Shown piece by piece: positions 41,601-53,600 of a DNA stretch of 64,000 bases (the first letter of the stretch is position 1; each line of letters begins with the position of its first letter). Origin of the DNA: Plectrocnemia conspersa (Eukaryota; Arthropoda; Insecta; Trichoptera; Polycentropodidae). Position numbers and translations under genes: made by a program. The notes beneath the pieces were generated by a model. That model did no database searches, was not told the origin of the DNA, and saw only the letters and a list, made by a program, of their open reading frames with translations. The stretch lies in NCBI GenBank assembly GCA_009617715.1, contig VTFK01000053.1:496001-560000 (forward strand), read 5' to 3'.

Positions 41601-44600
41601 GTAGAATTTTACAATGTATTGAAATTGGTCTTAATGCATCGGAAAACGGCCATTGAATTTTATTAAGAATTGTAATTATTTATCCGACCCCGAATATAAT
41701 TGTTGCTTAATAAAATTGATTTGAATATTAGCTATAATAAAAAAATCATGAAAAAATGTGCTTTCTCCGTTTGAAAATTGCGAAAAGTACCGAGTGTCCC
41801 AAAAATATGGCGGAACACTTTCACCGTTTCGGTTAGCGTATCACACATAATATGCTAATCGATTTGTGTAAAAAAAATAAAACGCAAATAAACAAACGAG
41901 CATATCTGTTCGCTCGGCCCTGTTGCGTAATATTATTATGTTCTAACACCTGGGGAGTAGGGAGAACCCATTTAACTGTGAAAATATGAACATAATGGCG
42001 GATTGCATAAACATAAACGCGAGTGCGTACAGATATTATAGAGAAAAACTTATTGTACGACACGCATTCCGCACGTCGCAGACAATGAGAAGGCCGCCGA
42101 CAAAAAGCCAGCAGCTTTCAGTCGAAAGTTAACGCGTCGCCATTGTGAGACGAATAATTGCATTTGCATAAAACAAATGGATAATCAACCTTCTTCCGCC
42201 ATTTTGCGGTGCGTCAAATTAGATAACTCGGTTTAACGAGCGTTATTAATTGACGCGACTCTTTGTTGCGAGTAAAAAAACAGCTATTGGAAAATTTTAA
42301 ATGTTTTTTATAATTTTAATAGTATAGAGTTTCATAATTGTAATTAGTATATAAATTACTTAAACCAGCCATCTGTACTGAGCAATGCGGTTTGTTAACC
42401 TTCAACGGGATAATAAACGCCCTCACAGTGACAAAGTGACGCAATAAATTCATATAATACTTCCTCAACCTACATTGTAATGCAAACTAACTATTTGTAA
42501 AATTAAAATAAGCATTTAATTATCTAAGGGATTAATATTAGAAAAAATAAAATCTAAAATTAGATGTAAGTGATGACAATTTTGCTGCAAAGATAATTTT
42601 AACATTAGGCGGCTTCCATAAATGATGTCACAATATTTTCTTGAAATTTTAACCTCCCCCATTTTGCCCTCCCCCCCTCCTACAAGGTGTCATCCATGCC
42701 ATGTCACATCACAGAACCAAAATTATTTTGATTTACAAAGGCAACAATATCATAGGTAGTATAAGATATCTTTTTGTGTGGAAGCGATGTTACTGAATAA
42801 TGAAAGATGTACTCGATATTCATAAACATATAATGTAAATAAATCACACTATATTTGTTCTATTTAAAAAAAATACATTAGGCTTTTTATTGAACAAATT
42901 CAAATACGTGATGTCACATTTAAAAAACCCTACCATCCCTGTGTCAGACTGTAACAACATTGCTGACCCCTGTGACATAATTTATGGAAACCGCGTTACG
43001 TGTTATAATTGATAGGTTATTATAGTTATCTAAATTTATGAACAAATTTTACAAATAATCATGTAACACAACAGGTGTTAAATTTACAACTAAAATGCAA
43101 TAGCATGTGTTTTATAATATTGTCTTGTAATGGAAATTCTCTAAAAACGGGGAAACTTACTTATATTTATAAAATATAAAGAGTAATTTCAGAATTGTCA
43201 TATTTTAAATGTCAAGGGTTTCAAAATGCTTGAAAGCGATTTACAGTCTTTTAGAAAAACACTACCTTTAAGGTTTATTAAAAATCCGATATTTTTCTAA
43301 AAAATTTTTTTTTAAAAAATTTTTTTTTAGTAAAATATCGGATCTTATGAACCAAATTCGACGATCTAATCTAAAAAGATAAGATCGTCGAATTTGGTCG
43401 TGGCAGAAAAATGTGGATAAGTCAAAAACCTCCCTTAGAATGGACATAACATAATGACATGTATAAAAACAGACACATCTCGGCAACTCGCCATCTCGGC
43501 AACATCATCATAAACTTCAAATATAGCTCTTATACCCATTAAGTATGTACAAACTCACAAGGAGATGAGCAGCGTAAAAAATAATATAAAATGCTGTTAT
43601 AAACGCGCGTTTTAAAAATAATTTTAAATTGTAAATATAATCGAAATTTGATTAATTCATGGGAATGGTCGCATAAACATAGTTGTCTCTAGTCTTTTTT
43701 TAATTTTTTGGGGAGTATTTGTTTTCCAAGTTGCATTTTACCATCTGTGGACATAATAATCCTAAACGTATTAAAATAAATGATTTTATACACTGACTCC
43801 ACTCTCTTAGTTTAAATATCATTATAAAAAAAACTGATTAGATGTATCAAGCACAAACTCGATGTTGCGAGCGATAATTGAAATCGATTTAAAAAATAGC
43901 TAGCCCGAACAATGGCCGGCGCGCCGAGTGCTGAAGGCCAAACATTTCAGACTGGATCGCTGGCGCTGACGCCGGCAACAAGGTTAAGAGTCCGATTTGT
44001 TTGATGAAAAATTGTAGCGCCGATGACCCAATAAGCACGAAAATCTCGCCCGTGTGTGAGATCACCGCGAAGAGAAAGGTGTTTGATTAATATTGAGTCA
44101 CGACGATGTAATATTTCGGCGTACCGAACTCGCTTTTTATGTAATACGTAAAAACTGGGCGTGCGTTTGGAAAGCGCCGATATTGGATGCTGCGCGACCT
44201 TGAAACTTCTTCGTTCCACTTCCTTAAGGGTTTTCGACATATTACATTATACACATCAAACTATGCTGTGACGATAGTGAAAACGAAGCGGAATGGTAGA
44301 ATAATCGATTTTGAAACAGATCGCGACAGAACGTGTGCGAGTTTCAAAATAGATGCTTCGGTAGAAAGTGTTGCTTGACTTTGGTTCGAACGTATCGAGA
44401 ACAAAGAATTACAATACACCTATAGCTCGTTGTACGGCCGATTTTGAAACGTCTTTTCGCTATAACGGCCTTCATGGTTTCGATTTGAAGTCCAAAAATT
44501 TTCGATGTAATGGCCAAATTTTTAGTTGTTAAGACCAGGGCTGCTTAATTTTTTACATCGCTGAGTTTGAATTTCTGGTTGGATTCTTGACTCTGCAGGC

Positions 44601-47600
44601 TTTTTTAAAAACATTGATTGATTCAAATTATTAAAATGAATTATAGAAACACTGCTTTAGGAGCAAATTTCTTCTAAAAAAATATTAACCTCAAAGTATT
44701 TGATGAAGCGATTTGTCATTTCGAAAAATAAATAAACAATATCTTTTAAAGCAATCTTAAAGGAAAATGAGCGTCAATATTTATTTTGCTAATACTAACT
44801 TTGATAAACTTTGTGACAAATTTTATATGTTGTCCTATTCTGAATGAGCTGGTATATGTAATTCAAAGTTATTTAAAAAAAATATACATATATTTATATA
44901 TGTTTAAGAAAATGATAATTATTATTTCTGGCAATTATAGATATTAAAAATATGAAACAGCATTTGGTTCAAACACCCATTCCTCTGATCATAACCACAA
45001 ATCATTACACAACCTATCTTATACTTTTTCCTGTCGTTTATTATTATTTGCTGCTGCAGATATTATTTTTATTGCTTTTAAAATTATTTTAGTCGTAAAA
45101 CATTATTCTTTACCTGAATAAAATATTGAAGAACGATTCGCTTTGGTATAGCTTTCTCAATTAAATACAGAAATTTATTGTGTTTTCACATTCACAACAC
45201 ATTTAATTAGTTTAGCATAGCATATAAAAAAATAAATGTGTCGAAATATAAGCAAAAATTGAAACATTTTGTATGTGGTCTTGTCTCTTCTCCCTCCCCC
45301 CCCCCCACCACCACCATATGACACGAGTTTTAAAAATAAAAAAATAATGCTCAAAAATAAAAGCTTTCAAAAATAAGATATCTCGTTGTGTGCATGAAGC
45401 GATTAATGTGTGTTTTTTTTCATTATTTTATATTCGACGAACCTTTCATTATTAAATATAAATCATTTATTGTTTATTTATTCGAGATAATCAACTTCAA
45501 AGATCTAAATGTGTTTGAGAATATGAATTAAGAGCCGATTAAACTCATATCTGTCTTTGTCGAGTTATTAAGTAGTGGGAGTTTGGGAGAGGCTTTTAAG
45601 ATTTATTCAGTAATCTACTTTTTATTTTGGAACTCTTCACTCTTAGAGGAAGTTATTATTTTTTAATGACTGTTTAAATCTGACCCAAATATCAACGCCT
45701 CATATAAGAATAGTATTTTTAATATGGTAAAAGATTATTTGATTTATTTGACCCATAACCACAAGTGATTATGTCCCTAACGATATATGCAGCATAGTCA
45801 TTATGGTTTTAACCGATTATCCTGTCATAAATATAATGAATACAGATCTCCAAAAACGATTTAATGAAAAATTATTTTTGTGACATTACTAGTTATACCC
45901 ATTTTATTTCATTCAAAAACACAACGAGTATCATCAGAGAAGGCAATTAGGATAACGAGATGAGGCATATGAATACCACACAAGCTTGTAAATAGTAGGC
46001 ATTTCTGACCATAATGACCTTTTCGCAACGCCTCGTTTGCCGATTAACAAATGTTTTTCTTTCTACTACAATTGTGGTTTTTCTTCTGGTGTACAATGTG
46101 CACTTAAGCAGTTTTTACCCATGTTTTGCTCACGTATCGATACGATTAACGGTTAAGTGTTAATGACGCAAGCGTGAAATCGACTCTTGAACAGGTAGCT
46201 GACACACTTAGTATTCGTTAATTGAATAACTACTATAAAATAATATGTGTATTGATCATTAATGTATACAGTGAAAGCATTTATTTTTAAATATATAATA
46301 ATTAATTAAAATTACTTACTGTATTTTTATACATTTTGGATTGTGTAATTCCTCTTGTAATAAATATACGTATATTGTTAATTTAATGTTAATAAATCAT
46401 ATTTGATTTATTTTTTACAGTAATTAATTACAAGTGCTTAGCTCGATGCAATGTCGAACACTGAACCAATCTATCCATAAATTTGAACTTTTAATACATA
46501 ACAATCAATATAAAATAGTTTATAATTTGAATTTAATGATATCAAACGTAAGCGAAGATCTTTATCTAAAACTGGTCATCGTTAGCTTATCAAATTTTAG
46601 CTAAATTTTCAATTAATATTTTATTAAATAAATTTGTATTGCTAAAATTAAAAATTTATTTTTTAATTGTTTTATCGAATCCACGTTAAATCGTCAACAA
46701 AGTAAAACTTTTTCTCAAAGAAAATTGAAATTAGCTTCCAAAGAGTTTTGTGTTTTAATTACTGCTTTGTGTGCAAAAACATTCAATGATTACACAAATT
46801 GATAACAATTTAATTGTAAATTGTAATAAGCCGATCATTTTAACACAAGAGTGTAATCTGAATTGTTCTTGTTTTTAATAGCCGGCTCTTCGGTCAAACA
46901 CATTGCGTAAGCAAACTCTTTTCTCCTTTTGTCTTCCGTTTATTATTCGCAATATTCAAAATGTTGAAACGAAAAGCCACCGTTGCATAAGATCGCTCTC
47001 AATTTCACTCAAAAGTGCACACAATATCTCGGCAAAAGTGTGAGAGATAATCGTTTCGACACGAGTCTGTGGGAATTTTTAATGGTGGTGTTACTCAGCA
47101 TATAAGATAATGCAAACTGTTATTTTATTGTGAGCATAAATCTGGTTTATTAGGCGAAATGTATCTCTTTATTTGTCTATTTAGGAAGTAATTCCACGTG
47201 GCCTGTTTCAAGAAAAGTCAAGAAAGGAACTCTTTTCATTCAGATGCTTTAATTGCATTCATCTAGCTGCGCTATATAATTTTATATCGTTGAACAATCG
47301 TTAAGTTTGTTAACTAACATTTTACTCGCATGATTTATAGCGGTAATAATATATGTCTAGCTTTATACATACGTACATTAGTTCTTACTAATTTATATAT
47401 AGCTCACAAATAGCATTATAAAATTATTTAATAGAACATAAACACAAAAAATAACTGCTTATTATATGTTTGTAATTTGTAATTAACAATGAACTGTACA
47501 CAATTTCTCCTTTTGCAATAAACATAAAATATTTTCAATATTTTCTGCTTTAGGTAAGAAATAAAAAAATCAAATTAATTATCTATGTACTTATACATCT

Positions 47601-50600
47601 TAAAGCAGAAAAATTTTCGATTTTTTTCCTAAATTTTTTTACAAAAAAGCTCAGTATTTTTATATAAATTATTATTCTATATCATATATTAAAGTAATTA
47701 GCTTTTTTCTAGCTAGTTTATATTATAGTCGATTCTTTTATTTCTAAGGATTTAAAGATAACGTTGTTCTATTTTGTTAATAGTTACTATTTTTATCAAA
47801 AAGTAAATAATATTTATATTAAAATACCCTAATCTGTCTAAGTGAGCAACGTCGTGTTAATGATTTAACCCTCTGCGGTATCGCCGTACATGTACGGCGA
47901 TTGATCTATCATTGTTTTGAGGTACCCCAGATAGTTATATACTTACATATATAACTGAAGAAATAATAAATAAAAAAACATCATATTTATATAATGATTT
48001 TTTTTATAGTTAATGAGAAAAATAAATTAAAGACTACAAAATAAATAAACAACAAAAAAAATATTAAATTTATAAAAAAAATGCCTCTGAATTGATATAA
48101 AAAAATCACAAAAGCCGAACAATATATAAAATAAATTAACGAAATTTACTAATAGAAAAATGTGAAAAAAACGTACGAATACAAAAAAGTAGTAAAATAA
48201 ATTAAAGCAATACAATTTTGAGAGTCACCGAGTTTTTCTATAATTACCTCTAAATGCAATATAAAAGAATAATAAATTAATAATAACAGAAATAATTTTA
48301 AAAAAATACGTAAAATTAACTCACTCTCAGGGGGTTAACAACTAAAATGGCGGATCAGGCTAGCAAACGAACTCAGCCAAGTTATTTATAAGATTGATTT
48401 CTCAGAAAATTTTTAGGGAAATACAAATAAAACTACAACCGTTATCGTGGTTACAAAAATCATTATATCCTATATACAATATACATATTTGTATTTGTTT
48501 CAATATCTATTATAGATCATTTTTTCCCTTTTTTTTTTTTTTAACGGAGTTATATTTTTTCGTTTTTTTTAATGGCTACTATTTTGAAAAAAGATGGCAA
48601 ATAAAATCAATTTTTCAGAAACTATTTAATAAATTTTCATGAGATCCTTTGCAATAGGCATAATTTTAATATAAATCATGCAAATAACGTAGAATTCATT
48701 GCTTAGATTAAAATGTAGTAAAGGTATATCATAAAACATCAAAAAAAAAATTTTTTTTTAGTATTTTTAAAACGTGGAAAAATGATGCATCTTAAATAAA
48801 ACATAAAAACATACACCACATAATTTTAAATATTGTACGTTAACTTTGTGATATTTTTTGTGCTGATGTTGTTATTATTATAATAAAATACTTATCAATA
48901 AAATTATAGCCCCAGACAACACGGAATAAAGCTCTCAGATTGCATTCCTAACCTTTGTGTATCGCAATTATTTTTTTCTTGGCAATACGAAACAAACTTA
49001 TATTGTTACGATCCATAAAACCCATGGTGGGTTTCGAATCGAAAATAATTACACATCGCAGCCCACACTTCAGCCATAAGTTATGTAAGTTCAATGACAC
49101 GCGAATTAATTACGCACATCAATCTTCTTCTTGTGCATCGCTCACGATCGTTTAAGTGTTATATAATGAGTGTGAACGTTCGAAATTTGATATTGAAACA
49201 ACTTATGGACAGTTAAAATAAAATACCACCGTGGCGTGACGCCACTGGACCGCGTGAAAGGTAATAAATTGGCAAATGATTTAATTTTCATACTTTTACA
49301 GTCGAGTGAGTTGATCGTAAAAGCATATTATTTAAGATACAATTACCTTTCAAGCATACATAATAAATATATTATTAACGACGAATAATGGACAGCTATG
49401 AAGTATAAAAAAACGCGCTTAAAGAAGAACTAACATAACTGCAATAACAATATAGCTTTACAATGCATGTAACCTTACTGAAAATATAAGAGAAATAATT
49501 AATTAAGTTATAAAAGTTTAATAGGTTAATAAAAAGTAATACATATTTTAAAACGCTTGACGTACTATATACGTATATAATATAATGACACGTAGGATCA
49601 TATGTGTTATACATACATACATGTCTAGCGAATTATAGATATTATATATTATACATATAATCTAATTTCAAACACATTTTTAACCTGGCCTTCATTTGTT
49701 GAACATTATAATTATTTTTGTTTGTATATTAATAGTAATAAGTCATCTTCATATGGAAAATGGTGATATTTCAACGATTACTCATCAAAATAATAGTATG
49801 TATAATAGCACATACCAAATATCGATACATCCTCCTCTCACTATTTTAGTAAAAAAGTCTTATTCACGAATAAAAGACACGTTCATGACGATCGTCCTTC
49901 ACATTCACCATCGCTGTGTGCGAACAAAATTTTTACGTATTTAAGAAAATGTCGAGGCCGCAATCAAGCCGTACCATTGTCAGCGTTTTGAGGATTCCTC
50001 TCACGTTCCAGCCATCTGAGAGGAAAATTGATATCCGAGCAACGAAGCAACACAAGAACGAAAGAATCCTTACTCTTAACGGCTTTCGACGCGCCCACAC
50101 ATTAGTAAAGTCAAAGCCCTCAACTGGGACGTTCCGAAAATTTTGACCCCCGTCATGTTGCGTGACATTTGGGCATAAGTAGTCTGTTACTTAATAATAA
50201 AAAATCGATTACGTATTAGATACGTAACAGCCGATACGTGTTGAGCCGACTATGAAATCTCGTTATGCATATCAGATGATTTTTAAAATCTCATATTGGT
50301 CTATGATATTATGACACTAGAGAATTTATTTTTTTCTATTTATAACTAGTAACTATCAAATATGTATTAAAATTAATACAGCTCATAAAAAAAAACTCAA
50401 TAAAAGTAGCACATTAGAAAACTAATCATTAATCATATTCAAACTTTTTTTTAGTATTCTTCACGAGTATCGATTGATAAGATGCGCACAAGTATTCCAC
50501 ATTAGTATCGATTACTCTCACTTGACCATACGCCAACATTTTCACTGCTTCCATTGTCAAAGATGAAAGGAAAGCCAACGACGCTCGATTGAAATTCTAA

Positions 50601-53600
50601 AGATTATCCCACCAGAGAGCAGCGGTGTTAAAGTGAGAAAGGAAAAAACACAGTTAGTACACGCAGTTTTTCCATGTATACATAACATCTATTAATTCCA
50701 TTCCGACGGTGTGTTCGAACGGTGAAATTCGGTTCAGAGGTGAGAGTTTCTGAGGTCCGGCCGGAGGATTTGTTTCTGAGGTCTTAGAAAGCGTTTTGTC
50801 CGCAATTAGAATCGGTCGCGTGATCGGAATGTATCGAATATCTTAAAAAATCGCAAAAGTTTCCAAACGGTACGCGTATAAAATAATGGATAGCTCCCGA
50901 GGCACTGTGACCTCAGAAAGTTTGACCTCAGAGACAGACTCCTACGGGTCCGGACCGCTCACTATGGACAGATGCCACTTTCCTTTCTAGTTCTGGTAGC
51001 AAGGTGCTTAAGGAATTGAGTCAGATAAGTGAGAATTACTACTTAATAAAGTAAGTGTTACACATTATTGATCGAGAAATTAAATTAAATCGATACATTA
51101 GTATATTTTTAAAATTTAAAATTAAAATTCATAGATTTAATACTATAAATGGACGCAATTTAAAGATAGTTACGTATACGAAAACGAGTACGGCCAGGGG
51201 AATATTGTACAGAGGTGTGAATGTTTATAATAATATTTCTAGGACAATCCGAAAAATAAAAATATAGCGGGTTTCCTCAATGGAATAAAGAAATGCCTTC
51301 GTGCATTAAGAAATAAATTATAATATTTAAGTATTTTTTATATTCTATTCATGTTTTATATGTAGGTATGATTTGATTAAACTTGTTTAGTGTATAAAAA
51401 AAAATTTATATTAGCTAAATAAATTTAAAAAAAAAATTTTAGAAAAATATTATTATTTTGCAGTAAAAACGCCCAAATTTCACGCACTATGTAAATAAAT
51501 TAGAAATTTATGGGTAAATATTAAAATATGGATATTTTCACGCTGCGCGGCTTACTGTAGTTTCGCGATTAATTAAACATTGCCATTTTCTTAAAATATG
51601 TACAAACTTACTGTTGTGATCAGGTCCGGCGTTGGGGCATCCGCCGTGGGTCCCGCGCCTTAAAGAGCCCCACGCGATTTTTTTTACTTTTACAAATATT
51701 TTTTTGAATTGTATTTTGAAAAAGAAACGCGTCAAGCGACTTTCTCGACAAAAAAACTCGTAACGCCCGTCTAAGCGCATCCCGCCTGGATACAATACGG
51801 TGCTAAATATTCTCAATCCGTTTTTATTTCTTGGGATTTTGCAAAAGCAAGGTCGTCTTGAACGAAAACACATACAGTTATTGCTGTTGTTTTCCAAATA
51901 AAAATATTTGTATATCGGTTGTCAAGATTACAGATGTTTATATAGTGTATTATTTCTTACGCCAGGTCCTTGACTTGACGTTATTAACCAGGTTAACTAT
52001 TTTTTATTCATTTATTTTTTATTCAAAAAAGAACATTATAATATTAGCTTATTTTATTTAGTTAATAAAATAGTGTTAGGGCTTATCTATATATTTATTT
52101 TTTCCTTCATTATCGCCAAAACTTGGCGGCACTATGGTACAATATTTTGGTGAACCTCGACAGGAAGACTATTGTACATATTGCCCTTCACCATCCGTTT
52201 GCCAAAATATTTCAAACTTTATTATTAAAGATTTTGAATTAATGGACTAAAATGATTTTTATTTTTTTTTCTGTAAATATTATATTATATTTACGGAAAA
52301 AATATTATTTTTATTAATGGCTAATTGTACCTTTAACTTTCTATAAAAACAGTTAATTTGCACCTATGATCATTTATCACTATTGCAACACTAAATAAAT
52401 AAAAAATGCACGTGAAAATCGAGAGCATTTCCGACCGAGTTTTCCTTTGACAGTCGCCATTTAAAAATATGTCAATAATGACCGACATTTAGCATTCTCG
52501 CAATTAAGAGCAAAAACAAACAAACGATGACCGCCAACGATAAAAAAATCAACACAACGCACACTTTAAATTCGTGCGTATGTGAAAATATAAAATAAAA
52601 AAAACACAATCAATTAAATTGACAATTACAATACAATGGTCGCGATTTAACTTCACAATGGCCAATAGAATGTTTTGGGGCAATTAAACCGTCCTCGGTA
52701 CTATATGAAAATTTCTATTTTTTCAATCACAATTACACGGTTTTAGGAAAACGTCGATTCGTTTCTATTAATGCAAGGTTTTTGACGATTTCATATTTTT
52801 ATCATTTTTTATAACCGTTAATTTGGTCGATTACTATCGAATGTACAATTAAATCTAATTAAGATCTTGTTCTATTTAAATTAAATATGCAACCATATAC
52901 GTTGCATATTTTATATTATCGAGCAGTTGCAAAACCTAGACGCGAATGAATGCGCGTTGGCCAAATTAAAAAGCATTGAATATATACTTAATTTTCAGCG
53001 TAGGATGAGCGAATCGTTAATTTAGTTTAGGCTTCGTAGGAGTAGAGGAACTAATCCTATTGTCAATTGAAAAAAAACACGTGTTATCGAATTGTCATTG
53101 AACATTCCAAATCTCTCTTTTTTATTTTATATCGTTCACAAATTGACGCCCAAAACCGCAAATCAAACCGACCAGAGGCATATCAGATGCAACAGTAACA
53201 GTGAAAGCATGTCTTGGGAAAAATTTCTAATTCGTTCAAAAATTGCATGTCCGTACTGTAAATAGATGTATAAAAAAACTAATTTTTTATGATTTGAGCG
53301 GCAGAGTAAATAAAAGATACAGCATCACGAATTAGAGATACGAATGAAAAGATCGTGCCTATTGAGTTATGCAGTTTACAATTAATGTTTTACAATAGGA
53401 TTTAATTTCAAGAATGTCGTATTTTACGACTAGATTTTCCTAAATTGTAGATGATTGTTTTTTTGTTACATAATATTTCAGAAGGCCGACTACATTTTTC
53501 TCAAACAGGTGTCGTCTAAGAGTTTTTTGATTATGCAAAAAGACAAGAAATTTATCGACGATTAGCTCATCTCGAATATTATACAAACACTATTGACACA

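Noticed and set aside
43947..44240. 97-codon minus-strand ORF in a GC-richer block
   Set aside because: No family resemblance, no clear splice partners, and overlapping frames on the other strand; the block may be regulatory.
49015..49060. GGGTTTCGAATCG as a tRNA T-arm
   Set aside because: One base too long for a B box and no acceptor, D or anticodon arm around it.
51538..51897. 119-codon minus-strand ORF with GGCPNAGPDHN
   Set aside because: The GC-rich core (CGCGGGACCCACGGCGGATG on the minus strand) looks like a dispersed repeat fragment. Codon use elsewhere in the ORF is not gene-like.
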